Translations under genes and position numbers: made by a program
Notes under the pieces: generated by a model
Databases searched by the model: none
Told to the model about the DNA's origin: nothing
Seen by the model: only the letters and a program-made list of their open reading frames with translations
Shown here: positions 31,398 through 42,459 of the stretch, piece after piece
Numbering within the stretch: position 1 is the stretch's first letter
How the letters are laid out: each line of letters starts with the position of its first letter
NCBI RefSeq assembly: GCF_022965805.1
Contig: NW_027331283.1
Coordinates: 36,001-100,000, forward strand
Origin: Primulina eburnea
Lineage: Eukaryota > Streptophyta > Magnoliopsida > Lamiales > Gesneriaceae
DNA: 64,000 nt
Reading direction: 5' to 3'

Positions 31398-32624
31398 CTG
31401 TGATCGCGAACTTACAAAAATTCTGAACACCCAATGCTTATCCTTCTAGACTCGATTATACGGACCAAGCACCGACACCTCGAGACTCATCCTAGCATAC
31501 CATAACATAAATCCAAATTGTACAAACGTTTCAAAACAACAGTGTTCGCTCCACGACACACACGACCCAAAATATGGCAATTGACATCAAACTGTTTCCT
31601 ACGACTTCTAATTAGCTCGAGTGCCTATCGACATGAAATGTAACCTCAAAAACACTCTTAACATCATTACTAACATACCCGTACGCAGCAACAATCGCCC
31701 GTCGATTTCCAACGAAGCCTGCAACTTAAAACTTCAAGAAACGTATCAATAACATAATTTTCTGAAAATTTCAGTTTGCGCAGTCGCACGGAAAATATCA
31801 TAACTCACTCATTTTTCGTCCAAAAATTTCGAATCATATATCAAATCGAAGGTATCAAAAATTTCTACGTTTTTGCCGTTGAAAGTTTTCCCAAAATATG
31901 AACAGAAAAATCGCAGTTTTGACATGAACAGTAAAAACGAGTTTTTGATCTAAAAATTTTCCTTCGCAATTGATCCGATTCATGATCCGCTCAAACTACT
32001 ATCATGATACATAATTTTTACGCATAAAAATCAATGCAACGCATAATATGACTTGATCGACACAGCAAGGACAGAATATACGTGCTTTTTGATATTTAAA
32101 AATACCGTGACGACGATACCGAAGCGGAGAAGGATGCGAGGTTGATCCGGGACGAACGTGACACTAATTTCTTGCAATGAAATAAAGAAAAGTTGCTGGA
32201 GAATTCGAAGGGGAGGGGCGGCTGCTACCATCTTGAAGAACCCTAGTTTTCTTTTTATAATGGTGATAGGAAATTGTGTGGTGTGTGTTGTGTTATACGT
32301 GAGTGTGTGTGTGTGTAGGTGTGTGTGCGTGAGTCAACAAGTTAGGGAGGTAATTAGTGGGTTATTTTAGGGAAATAAATTGCTTAAATATAACTTAACC
32401 ACTAATTAAAAGTAAATCAAACACTTACTCAATAATTCTTTGGAATTAAAATACACACTAATTTGAATCAAACTCTCTAATCAAAATAACACACACAAAA
32501 AAACTAATTTTAAAAATTCTAAACTCTTAAAATTACTAAATAAATGTTTTAGGCTTAACAATGCTAAAACTCAATAAATCATTTAAAATGCACATCCTTG
32601 ACTTAAAATAAAATACCACATTTA

Positions 32625-34469
32625 AATAAGAAGATTTTTCAAAGAGAAGTGATTTCTTTCCTCAACAATTGAAGAAGAAAATTGAGAGAAAAACTTGGAG
32701 ACAAAAAATGTGAATAGTAACTCGGCCACTATTCATGCTAGGAGAGAAGGAGAGACATTTTTTTGGTTGTGGGAAAAGTTGTTCCAAAAAGTTGCATGAC
32801 ATGCCTTGAAAACACAAAAAGTAGTCTCCCAACCTTTCACCTCCCATGCATGCATATTATATGGTTTTTAATCAAATTAAAACCTTGGACTAAATTTTAA
32901 TTATCTCAAACATATTTGAGACTAATTAAACATTACTTGAATTACCCAAGTCCCACTAGTTAAATAATTATTTTAATTGAGCTCTTCAAGACTCAATATT
33001 ATTTAAATAATTCAACACTTGAATTAATTTAATTATTAGGACTCTACTAGGTCCACTAGTGTTTAATTAATTCAACACTTGAATTAATTTAATTTAGTCC
33101 ATAATAATGTTTATGAAAATCACAATTTTCAATTACATTATTCACTTGGCCAATTTTAATTTAGGAACACTTCTTTAAATTAAAATTTACATTTCTCTCA
33201 TAGAAGTCACACTTCCATTTTTCTTTACACTTATAAACTCATTTATAAGTCGTTCAACACATTGAACTATTTTTCTCCTTTATAGAAGTCATACTTCTAA
33301 TTTTCCTTACGCTTATAAACTCCTTTATAAGCCGTTCAACACATTGAACTATTTTTTACTTCTCAACGGGATCTAGAAAGCTAGTACTTGTGTGGCCCTC
33401 AATGGTTCATTGATACAACTAGCCGTGGGTTCACATCTCCATGTGATTCGGACTAAACATGTCCTTATATGAGCATACCCCAATTGCTCCATTCTTATTT
33501 ATCAACTCCTTGATAATAAGAACGTCAGAACTCAAGTCTGATAGTACCCAACCAATCATGTTAAACGCCTAGCAGCATCTCTTACATGATTCCCTAGGTA
33601 TCAAATGATAGTGCCTGCAAGAACCATTCAATTATGGTTAGCGTACAGTACGGTCCCTTCAACTCATATATCCCGATCGATTCGACAACCATTGGTTTAT
33701 CGAGAGTTGTCAATGAATCGATACTATGTGTCATGTCGTAGTTGCATCGATGGTGTAATCTATGAAACCCTTTCATAATTACCACCATACTCTGGCCAGA
33801 GATTTCAACCTACATACACATGATAACACATAGGATATCCATACCCGAAGATAAGCGGTGAATCCCCGACTACAATACATCGACTCCTATGTGTTTCGAC
33901 AGAACACCCAACCTTGCCACCTGATGACCCCATGAGAGTCGGTAAACAAGTAAAAGTGTAATTCTAGCACATAGAGTCTCAATGTTGTCCCGGGTCATAA
34001 GGACTAATTCTGTACAACCATAAACTAGGACATTTCCACTCGATAAGTGAGAACCACTTGGAAAGTCCTTTTATGGAGGGTTGTTCAGTGTACTCTACAA
34101 GGAGCACCTATCTGCATGTTCGGACATCACAATGTCCCCTACCACTGAAACATGGTACTCACATCGCAGATACTAGTCTCGAACTCGAGCGGCCTATATC
34201 CTTCTTAGTGGCGGCTGAATCGACTAGGAACCGTTTAGAATATACAATATTACAAATATGAGTTTCATGATACTCATCATATGAGCATCTCATATTCTTT
34301 CTACTATTTGTATATTCAAGGGCTTTATCTATGCAACTAGCATGGGTATACAGATAAAGATGTGCCATAATAATAATTTCAAATATTATTAAAATAAAGA
34401 TTGCTTATACATAGAGTTTCATTGTGAACACTCGGCCAACACTTGGCTCGACGGGCACCTACTCTAACA
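32625..34469 (-). mobile_element. Copia 3' LTR, truncated, antisense
   Basis: It matches 50831-52675 at very high identity and ends CTCTAACA next to the reverse-complement polypurine tract. It is thus the 3' LTR of the left copia copy. The sense-3' 310 bp of the LTR is missing because the left edge is a breakpoint with the family C LTR. Confidence 0.93.
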
Positions 34470-34482
34470 ATCTCCCACTTGC
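34470..34482 (-). other. Copia polypurine tract (left copy)
   Basis: ATCTCCCACTTGC on the plus strand is GCAAGTGGGAGAT on the sense strand, directly before TGTTAGAGTAGG. GTGGGAGATTGTTAG is a typical PPT/LTR junction of plant Ty1/copia elements. Confidence 0.9.
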
Positions 34483-34483
34483 A

Positions 34484-36250
34484 CTAGAGCCAACTACCCA
34501 TATGCATTAAACCCATTGATTCGCGATGCTTGTCGAATAATGGTCCAGGTAAAGGCTTAGCTAGTGGATCAACAACATTATCGGCGGAGCCGACTGTGTC
34601 AAAAGACACTTCTCCTCTTTCCACAATCTCTCCGAGGATGTGGTACTTTCTCAATACTAGTTTGGATTTCTGATGAGACCTTGGCTCCTTTGCTTGAGTT
34701 ATAGCTCCCTTGTTGTCACACTACACCAGGACAGGAGCAACTCCATTAGGAATGACGTCCAACTCTTAGACGAAATTCCTTATCCAAACAGCCTCCCTTG
34801 CTGCATCTGATGTAGCAATGTATTCGGCCTCTGTGCTGGAATCCATAATATTGTCTTGCTTGGAACTCTTCCAAGAGACAGCAGCACCATTGAGCATGAA
34901 TACAAAACCAGAGGTTGACTTCGAGTCATCGATATCGCTTTGGAAGCTAGAGTCGGTATAGCATTCCAATTTTAGTTCTCCATCCCATAGACCAATAACA
35001 CTTTATTGGTCCTTCTCAACTACTTGAGGATGTCTTTCACAGCTTTCCAGTGTGGAAGACCAGGGTTCGATTGATATCTACTCACTACACTTAGTGCGGA
35101 AGCCACGTCAAGACGTGTAGATATCATCCCATACATGATTCTACCAATTGCCGAAGCATACGGAATGCGTGTCATCGCCACTATCTCTGCATCAGTCTTG
35201 GGAGACAGACTTGGATAGGGACACGCCATGACACATTGGTAGGTGTCCTCCCTTGGACTCATCCATCGAGAACGGCTTCACGATGGTATCAATGTATGTG
35301 GACTGGGTGAGACCAAGCAATCTTCTCGATCTATCTCTATAGATCTGTATTCCCAATACAAAAGATGCTTCACCCAAGTCCTGTATCGAGAACTTACTCG
35401 CTAACCATATCTTAGTAAATTGCAAAATTCCTACATCATTCCCAATGAGTAGAATGTCATCAACATATAACACCAGGAATGTCACAACACTCCCACTGAC
35501 CTTCTTATACACATAGGGTTCTTCAGGATTCTTAGTAAATCAAACTATTTGATTGTACTGTCGAATCTGAGGTTCCAACTCCTAGATGCCTGCTTTAGAT
35601 CATAAATAGATCTCTGAAGTTTGCATACCATATGCTCACTTTCGATAGATGTTAACCCTTCAGGTTAAGACATGTAAATAACTTTCTTAAAATCCCCATT
35701 AAGAAAGTCTGTCTTGACATCCATCTGCCATACCTCATAGTCATACCATACAGCTATGGCTAGCAAAATCCTTATGGACTTGAACATTGCGACTGGGGAA
35801 AAGGTTTCCTCAAAGTCAACTCCTTGTCTTTGAGTATATCCTTTTGCCACCAATCGCACCTTGAAGGTCAATACCTTCCCATCCGTCCAAAGTCCCTATG
35901 GGAACAATTCCCTCAGGTGGATCCACAAGATCCTACACTTGGTTCGAATGCATGGAATTCAACTCAGATTCCATTGCTTCAAGTCACTTGGATGAATCGG
36001 CATCAGATAACGCTTCCTTGAAGGTCCTTGGATCACATCCATGGTTAGGCTCATCATGGCCCTCTTCAAGAACCAGACCATACCTCATAGGTGGTCTCGA
36101 GACTCTCTCGGATCTTCTAGGAGCTTGTATCTCCTCTCTTGGCTCTTCGGGTGTGGGTTCTACAATTGTGGGTGTCTCTCGAACCTCTTCGAGTTCTATC
36201 ATCTCCCTTTTTCTATCCAATAGAAATTCCCTTTCAAAAAGGTCGCATTC
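34484..36250 (-). pseudogene. pol: Copia pol, RT-RNase H, with stops and frameshifts (left copy)
   Basis: Reading leftwards on the minus strand: a linker ending PRRSERVSRPPMRYG (36220-35984); the RT start VRLVAKGYTQRQGVDFEETFSPVA (35871-35665); the RT core with YVDD in FLVLYVDDILLIGND (near 35464-35453); then YASAIGRIMYGM and the RNase H blocks [19 protein letters not shown] and SSTEAEYIA (34969-34766). Frames differ between blocks and TAA/TAG codons interrupt them, for example after IYMS at 35665. The copy also has a TAG near 34720 in the VLCDN block, where the right copy reads Leu. Most other lesions are identical in the right copy, offset by 18,206 bp. Confidence 0.88.
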
Positions 36251-36854
36251 CTAGAAACAAACACTTTTGTTTCTTGGGGATGATAGAAGTAGTATCCAAT
36301 CGAATTCATTGGATATCCCACAAATTAGCATAAAATGGATCAACTATCCAATTTATCTCCCACTACCTGCTTCATAAGCAGGGCACCCCCATATTCTAAG
36401 ATAAGAATATTTGGGAGGCTTACCCATCCATATCTCATATGGTGTATGCCTTTGAATGGGCATTTAGTAGAATATCTTTTAATTTTAAGTTATAGAGATC
36501 GTTTTCAAGTTCTCAAGTACCAATTAAACATTCATTCTTGTAAATGTTGCAAACACCTTTGCTAAATAGACAAGAATATCCATCTTTATCACAATAGAAA
36601 TGGAAACAATGTTTTTCACCAAAATGGTACAAACAAAACATCTCTTAAAATTAACTTAAACTATTGTTCAATAATAAGTAAACATCTTCAATAGCCTTGG
36701 CAGCAACTCTTGCTCCATTGCCCATCCTCTAGAAGGTCACACCTTCTTTAAGCATTCTACTTCTTCCCATCACCTGTAACCCATTACAGAGATGTGAGTC
36801 ATAACCGGTATCTAATACCCAAGAAGTAGAGTTAATTGAAATGTTTACTTCAAT
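36220..36854 (-). pseudogene. Copia protease and integrase remnants; integrase core deleted (left copy)
   Basis: Next to gag the frame continues past its stop into STSWVLDTGYDSHLCNGLQ, the aspartic protease with DTGC changed to DTGY. It then reaches CNIYKNE-like sequence just before the integrase. About 100 bp later the sequence is already in the integrase C-terminal part: YEIWMGKPP-like, then GYYFYHPQETKVFVSRNATF. The zinc-binding domain and D-D-E core, normally several hundred codons, are absent. The right copy has the same structure (54430-55060). Confidence 0.8.
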
Positions 36855-37721
36855 TTAGAACATACCGTTTCCAGAACTCTTCTGGGTCAGATATTTCTTG
36901 CAATTTCGCCTCCAATGTCCAGGCTTCTTGCAGTGATGACAAACATCACTAGTCTTGTCAGCCTTAACTGGTGTGGCTGCCACAACGGGATTCGGAGATT
37001 GCCTCATCAAGGGCACGTTCTTCTTGGGACGTTGGAAAGAACTCTTCTTTCCCTTCCCATGTGGATCAATCTTCGTACCAGATGAAGAACCCACATAAAG
37101 AACCAACTTCTCTTTCTTGATGGGGGATTCAAACGTAACAAGCATATTCACCAACTCCTCAAGGGTCGGCTCTAGCTTGTTCATGTTGAAGTTCACCACA
37201 AAAGGATCAAATGAGCTAGGCAGCGATAAGAGCAACACGTCGGTGGTCAACTTCGAAGGCAAGATCAGATCCATGCCAACGAGCTTGTCCACGAGCCCAA
37301 TCACCTTTAGGCCATGCTCATGGACCGAGGCCCCATCTCGCATGCGCAAAGTGATCAGCTTCTTGACGGTAGCATGCCTAAGAGGACGTGTTTGCTCTCC
37401 AAAGAGCTCCTTGAGGTGCAAATGAATGTCAGCAGCACTCTTTGCACCCTCAAAACGCCTCTGCAGCTCATCATTCATAGAAGTCAGCATATAACACCTG
37501 GCTATCAAGTCATGGTCACACCATTCCTTGTAAGCCTGCAATTCCTCAGGATTGCAGTCAGTCGGAGCCTCAACAGGGGGCGACTCAATCAGGGTATATG
37601 CAATCCTTTCCGAGTTCAAGACGATTTTCAGATTTCTTAGCCAAGTGAGGTAATTAGGTCCAGTTAATATGTGTTTCTCGAGTATATAAGAAAGCGGATT
37701 GCGAATCGAAGACATTGTCAA
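36855..37721 (-). CDS. gag: Copia Gag protein (288 aa, left copy)
   Basis: Intact frame for a Ty1/copia Gag (capsid/nucleocapsid of the particle). It opens MTMSSIRNPLSYIL, then the conserved LTGPNYLTWLRNLKIVL block, the UBN2-type gag body with ELFGEQTRPLRHATVKKL and LLLSLPSSFDPFVVNFN, and a C-terminal CCHC knuckle CHHCKKPGHWRRNC. The frame ends in TAA after SGNGMF; protease follows in the same frame (IEVNISINSTSWVLDTG). In intact relatives no stop lies here, so TAA at 36855-36857 separates gag from pol. The right copy has the same stop. Confidence 0.88.
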   Translation of the reverse strand: MTMSSIRNPLSYILEKHILTGPNYLTWLRNLKIVLNSERIAYTLIESPPVEAPTDCNPEELQAYKEWCDHDLIARCYMLTSMNDELQRRFEGAKSAADIHLHLKELFGEQTRPLRHATVKKLITLRMRDGASVHEHGLKVIGLVDKLVGMDLILPSKLTTDVLLLSLPSSFDPFVVNFNMNKLEPTLEELVNMLVTFESPIKKEKLVLYVGSSSGTKIDPHGKGKKSSFQRPKKNVPLMRQSPNPVVAATPVKADKTSDVCHHCKKPGHWRRNCKKYLTQKSSGNGMF

Positions 37722-38785
37722 AATAGTACTGAAAAGTAAAACAGATAAATGTTAATGACTATTTTAAAATATTTGGTAAGATATAAAGTATGGACTTTAA
37801 CTTTATAAATATTTACTCCCACTGTTTTGACATCTTTCACTACCCTCTAGTGAAAACGGGAAACTCCTTTCCTCAGTAGGTACGTAAGGTCCAATTAGCG
37901 AATTATGATCCCGATTATACAGCCAATCACAATTCCTAAAAGGTAGTTTCCCAATTGCATCACAATGCAACCCTTAACGTAAACTTTTGTCTCACGTTTG
38001 ATTAGGACCCATTATAGACGCCGTTCATCTTTACGTGTCAAGCCTTACCCATCGATGTTGAACCTTAATGGACGGTCGCCATGAGTTCCCCCAATTATCT
38101 GAGCCGAAGTCATGGGAGTTCCACGTAGTTCACATCACCATGTCAATGGATGTCACAGCTTTCCGGCACCCAAGGCCCCCCCAATAATATGAGCCGAGCC
38201 CCGAGTACGGGTAGCGTTCATCATGCACCCATTGTCGATGGAAGACAAGGAAATTATAACCAATTTTATAATTCCCCTTTTCGGGCTTGATATTAATTTT
38301 GAATCTTATTCAAAATGAGGGTTTTTAGTTTTGAAAGGTTTCATCATTAATTTTATTTTTTAAAAGCTCGCCATGTTTGATCGTATGTTTGCCGGATTCA
38401 TGCAACTTTGTTATTATCATAATAATAACGCACATACTCATTATTTATAACATATCATGCATATATTATAAACAGTAAACAAAACAAGGATGATCAATCG
38501 CCCCAATACTAACGGACCGTGTGAGCTAAACACGGGCCTAGGTCCAATCCTAGGGAAATGCACGGGATGCAAATGCAACTATTACATTAGCTTCCAATAT
38601 TTACATGTCTTCGATCTTCATAATCATCATGGCCACCATCTTCCAATCTTGATCATCCACTATACTAATATTTACAAATAAATATCCATGGCAAATAGAG
38701 ATACATCTCATGGGGGGTGGGAACGGGCCATAAACCAAGCCCACTTTAAATTTGATAATTATTACAATCATTCAACATCAAATAT
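37722..38785 (-). other. Copia leader, gag-proximal part (left copy)
   Basis: Between the gag start and the family E insertion lies about 1.06 kb of non-coding leader. Its continuation is at 49763-50502, up to the primer binding site. Two similar sub-blocks with CCCCCCAATAATATGAGCCG and CCCCCAATTATCTGAGCCG are present near 38090 and 38180. No convincing coding frame is seen. A leader of ~1.8 kb is long for copia. Confidence 0.7.
38781..38785. other. Target-site duplication of the family E solo LTR (AATAT, left)
   Basis: AATAT precedes TGTAAGGCCCGAG and is repeated at 49758-49762 directly after GGGTCCCCACA. This proves that everything between 38786 and 49757 is a secondary insertion into the copia leader. 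Confidence 0.92.
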
Positions 38786-40049
38786 TGTAAGGCCCGAGAT
38801 AATAAAGATGATATTATTTTAATCCGAGAGTATGTAATTGGAAACTTTTGGAGTGTTGAATTATATTCCAAGATGTTTGCAATTATTTAGGATTGAAATG
38901 GAATTATTTAGGATTGAATTGAATTAAAAAGATTGAGCGGGGGCCAATTTGCAATTAGTGAAAAGTTGAGGGACTAAAGTGCAAATATGGAAATTTAAGT
39001 GGGACACTTGTCTTGGTCACCTCTTGAACGTGGCATTCCCTTCCAAATTTCATTTTGCATGGACACCTAGCTTGGAAGGGTAAAGACGTGAGCTTCCATG
39101 GTTTCCTTCAAGGATTTTGATCTTCAAAATTTCATATCTCATGATCCAACCATAATTTCTTGAAATTGAAATTAGATTCTTGCTCCTCAACTCAAGGGCT
39201 TCAAGGTGAGGTAAAGTTCATCAATTTTCAGCATGTTTCGAAAATAATATGTTGGGGAATTATGGATTTTATTGGTGCAATGTGTTCTTGAGTATATAGA
39301 GATTATAGAAACGTAATCGGATCGAAGAACGGACATCATATGAATTGGTTTGAAAAATCCAGCATGTGGCCGAAATTTGATGGTGCAAGATTATTATGTT
39401 TTGGCTTGGTATTGTTGGGAATTATGAGTTGTTGATATTAATTGATTGATATTTGATTTATCGGGATACCGAAATTGCACCGTTACGCCGCCGAATTTGA
39501 TATAGAATGAATTTTATTCAATGTCATGACTTGAATGGAATTTGATATTGATATTGTGGAGTTCAAAATTGTGCATTCCAGATTGGGTATACAGATATTG
39601 AGATTATGAATTGTACTGCTATTGAATGATGAATTCTGAGATGATAATTGTGATATTGAGATTGATGGGGTTACAAGACTGTATTGATATTTCCGTTGAA
39701 ACATCAGTTGATTCAGAGTGATCAGATTCAGTATTGATTTAGATTATATCGTGATATTGTTGATATGATCAGATTGTATATTGCTCAGAACAGACTGAGA
39801 ATTGAGTTATACATTGATACAGTGTATTTGATATTGTCATTTCAGATTGGATATGGACAGACGGGACTTCGAGACTTCGTCTTCCTCAGATGGGGACGAT
39901 AAAGGTATAATTCATGTGATATTCGGGAAGAAACAACTCAATCGAGATCATCCTTGAGTTGCCCAATAAATCACATACTATATTCTTGTTTATGTTTTAT
40001 CTTATTATGCTTGGTTTACAGATTTTGTATTCATGCATTAAGATAGGAA

Positions 40050-40229
40050 AGTCTGCGAGATCATCCAGACTTCTAGATGTTCGGCGATATCCCAGCTTAG
40101 GGGAAGATCACCGCCCCTTTGTAGATGCGGATACAGATCAGGCCGAAGTCTAGGAATAAGACGTACAGCACCTCGATTGGTAGGGTAGGTGACAGCCAGT
40201 GACGTCTTATTCACCCCGGGATCCCTAGA
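40050..40229 (+). other. Candidate structured leader module of LTR E
   Basis: AGTCTG (40050-40055) pairs with CAGACT (40066-40071). TAGGGG (40098-40103) pairs with CCCCT (40114-40118). TCTAGG+AATAAGACGT (40149-40164) pairs with ACGTCTTATT (40202-40211)+CCTAGA (40224-40229). Order and spacing match LTR D. Confidence 0.6.
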
Positions 40230-40435
40230 GTTATAGATCGAGTCAAGTCTAGAAATGATTTGATTAGAACTGCATGCTTATATGGATGTGGCTCCTAGAT
40301 CGTGGGACCCATCATTACTGCTTTCAGTTGGGTTAGCATGTTTTATGATTAAGATTGTTTATATGCATGTTTATCTGATTTGAGTTGCATGCTATATTTG
40401 ATTAATTTCATAGATTATGAAATAGATTGTTTTTA

Positions 40436-40440
40436 TACGT
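40436..40440. other. Target-site duplication of element D (TACGT, left)
   Basis: TACGT immediately precedes the D 5' LTR and is repeated at 49335-49339 directly after its 3' LTR. This marks D as a clean insertion into the family E LTR. Confidence 0.93.
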
Positions 40441-40594
40441 TGTAAGGCTCAAGATGTATTAGTCTTCATTAATACGATATTCGAAGGTGTGAGAGTGCAT
40501 GACATTGCAAGAGAAACACTAAGTAGAATGGGAGTAGGAAAGACATGAGAAAGGTAAGAAAATACCATAATAAGATGAGAAGAGTCGAAGCTTG

Positions 40595-40895
40595 GGCGCA
40601 TGTGCGCGGAGAAATGCGCGGCTATGCGCGAAGGAAGTCGAAGCCTTCGCGCATATGCGCGAGAAGAGGCGCGCATATGCGCGAGGGGGGCGTTTCCAAT
40701 TTTAAAGATGCGAAGGTCTCGCGCATATGCGCGAGGCAAAGCGCGCATATGCGCGAGTTGTCAAAATTCAGAAAATGCCGAGACGAAGGTCTCGCGCATA
40801 TGCGCGAGTTGAGTGGCGCATATGCGCGAGGTGTTGAATTGCCGAGACAGTAGGTCTCGCGCACATGCGCGAGAAATGCCGCGCATATGCGCGAG
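40595..40895 (+). repeat. LTR D cluster of CTCGCGCATATGCGCGAG palindromes
   Basis: About ten copies of a perfect or near-perfect 18-bp palindrome occur, e.g. 40718-40735 and 40791-40808. Others have one flank trimmed or a CACATG/ATGTGC centre. They are separated by 6-40 bp of spacer that often contains GAGACGAAGG or GCCGAGACAG. The cluster lies 45 bp upstream of the TATA-like box. The 3' LTR copy is at 47488-47788 with only a few substitutions. Confidence 0.94.
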
Positions 40896-40939
40896 ACGTG
40901 TATTGCAAAGAACAAGCCATGTGTTCGAAACATGCAAAG

Positions 40940-40949
40940 TATATATATT
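40940..40949 (+). promoter_or_regulatory. TATA-like box of LTR D
   Basis: TATATATATT follows the palindrome cluster and is repeated in the 3' LTR near 47833. The position relative to the cluster matches LTRs A and B. Confidence 0.6.
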
Positions 40950-41768
40950 CATTGCACGATTTCCTCTTCATTTGGCAGCAATAATCGGAGAATTTAGAGG
41001 AAAAGCTTCAAACTTCCTTCCACTTTTAAATTGTGATTTCATAAGATTTAATCATCCAAATTCAAATCCGACTTCGGTGTTGAGTTCCTCTCTTTATTGG
41101 CTACAAGGTGACGTAAGTTTTCTTCGATTCCAGCATGTTTTGAAATATATGGATTGGGGAAATTATGAATTACACTAGATTATGTGTTCTTGTTAAGTTG
41201 AGGATTGTAGAATCGAAACCGGATTGAAAAACGGATGTCATATGCGATTTTAATGGAATTTTAGTTGTATAACTTGAGTTATGTGCGGATTTGGGAGAGT
41301 ATAATATATGTATGAGATCGATTATTGATTCTGGAAATGGGATATTAATCTAGATTGATATCTGTTGAGAATTTGGATTGACCGGTATCGAGAAATACGT
41401 CGTTATGCCCTCAGATTTTATTGGGATCACGTAGTGATTTGGTTATGTGTTGATTTAGATTAGAAATTGATAGAGTGCGTATCCACATTTCCATTTCAGA
41501 TACGTATTGGCGACCGTGACAGCAATTCTACGATGAAAGGTATAGTACATGTTTTGTTTGGGGAATCACGACTCAAATGAGATCACATTTGAGTTTCCCA
41601 ACCAAAAACCACATACTTGTTTTATTGTTTATATCTAGATATGATTATGATTTCGTATAAATTTGTTTATAGAACTTGTATGCAGATCTTGCTATGCTTT
41701 GTTTACAGATCATGTAGCATTGCATTATGCTTGTTTACAGATTTTGTATTCATGCATTAAGATAGGGC

Positions 41769-41948
41769 AGTCTGGAGATCAGGCAGACTACTAGATGTTC
41801 GGCGATATCTCAGCTTAGGGGAAGATCACCGCCCCTATTGTAGACGCGGATACAGATCAGGCCGAAGTCTAGGAATAAGACGTACAGCACCACGATTGGT
41901 AGGGTAGGTGACAGTCAGTGACGTCTTATTCACAACGGGATCCCTAGA
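41769..41948 (+). other. Candidate structured leader module of LTR D
   Basis: Three successive perfect arm pairs. AGTCTG/CAGACT: 41769-41774 and 41784-41789. TAGGGG/CCCCTA: 41816-41821 and 41832-41837. TCTAGG+AATAAGACGT (41868-41883) with ACGTCTTATT (41921-41930)+CCTAGA (41943-41948). The 3' LTR copy is at about 48662-48841. Confidence 0.62.
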
Positions 41949-42084
41949 GTTCTAGTCGAGTCGCATCTAGACATGATTAGACTCGCATTGCATGAGTTTA
42001 TATGAATGACATTCATATTAGCATGTTTCATGTTTTAGATTGTTTTATTCCATGTATACATGTTTATACTGGGATTTGTTCTCA

Positions 42085-42130
42085 CCGGTTTTCCGGCTGT
42101 TGTTATGTCTGTATGTGTGCATAACAACAG
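42085..42130 (+). other. Abutting hairpins in LTR D
   Basis: CCGG-TTTT-CCGG (42085-42096) is followed without a gap by an 11-bp perfect stem, CTGTTGTTATG (42097-42107) with CATAACAACAG (42120-42130), around a 12-nt loop. LTR A has different bases at stem positions 8 and 9 that remain pairable. Confidence 0.65.
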
Positions 42131-42446
42131 GTGGGGCAGGATCTGGGTCACGTCAGAGATGAGCAATGGACATAGCGTGGTGATCACGGGCCTAGCAGAT
42201 GGACTAGTAGAGTTACTTTTATCTTGTACTGTATTTCACTACTAGTTTACAGAGGATGGATTAAAACAAGAAATGTTGTATCCTATGTTTGTATATTATG
42301 CTGATGTAATAAAATAGATACATGTTTTATGCTTAGTTAGTAACATTTGATTGAATGTTAAAAAGCGAAAATTTGACCCACTTTTTATATTAATGATCCG
42401 TTTTAATCCCAAGAAAAAGAATTAGAACCCGGGTCCCCACAACAGG

Positions 42447-42459
42447 TGGTATCAAAGCA
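42447..42459 (+). other. Primer binding site of element D
   Basis: TGGTATCAAAGCA lies five bases after the 5' LTR. It differs by one base from the usual TGGTATCAGAGC complement of initiator tRNA-Met. The short leader to 42697 has no other feature. Confidence 0.85.

Larger units (their letters stand above)
30072..32624 (-). mobile_element. Family C gypsy LTR, partial, antisense
   Basis: It is collinear with 58049-60600 at very high identity. It begins TGTAATGAACCG on the plus strand, which is the sense-3' end ...CGGTTCATTACA. The last ~173 bp (sense-5' end) is missing. The element breaks at 32624-32627, where AAAT is shared with the copia LTR that follows. It contains an imperfect GT-rich microsatellite near 32275-32335 and short hypothetical frames that I do not consider genes. 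Confidence 0.9.
40441..42441 (+). mobile_element. Element D gypsy, 5' LTR (2,001 bp)
   Basis: It runs from TGTAAGGCTCAAG to GGGTCCCCACA. The 3' LTR (47334-49334) is also 2,001 bp and differs at about 13 positions by eye, most of them transitions. D is thus the most recent insertion seen here, consistent with its innermost position. Short minus-strand frames across the palindrome cluster are by-products of its symmetry. Confidence 0.96.

Noticed and set aside
31083..31403. A 106-residue protein in LTR C, repeated at 59060-59380
   Set aside because: It is a frame through the four 74-bp palindrome units of the LTR. It lies antisense to the element and has no recognisable domain.
32271..32335. 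Telomere-like or functional GT repeat
   Set aside because: It is a short imperfect GT microsatellite within LTR C, present with a small length difference near 60250-60305; no telomere-type heptamer (TTTAGGG) arrays were seen.
32662..32847. A short conserved host gene within the copia LTR (repeated at 50867-51052)
   Set aside because: Both occurrences are simply the two LTR copies; there is no known domain and the flanks are equally conserved.
35824..36565. Plus-strand genes across 35824-36565 and 54030-54771
   Set aside because: They are frames antisense to copia RT and integrase remnants, which carry the recognisable motifs on the minus strand.
40595..40895. CRISPR-like array (short palindromic repeats with spacers)
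   Set aside because: Spacers are short and irregular (6-40 bp), the block lies inside both LTRs of a plant retrotransposon at the same relative place, and no cas-like gene is present. The same applies to the A, B and C clusters.
40449..40973. Arg/Ala-rich proteins (AYARxLRIC repeats) on both strands in LTR D
   Set aside because: They are translations of the palindromic GCGCATATGCGC repeats, duplicated identically in the other LTR (47342-47864), with no homology or codon evidence.
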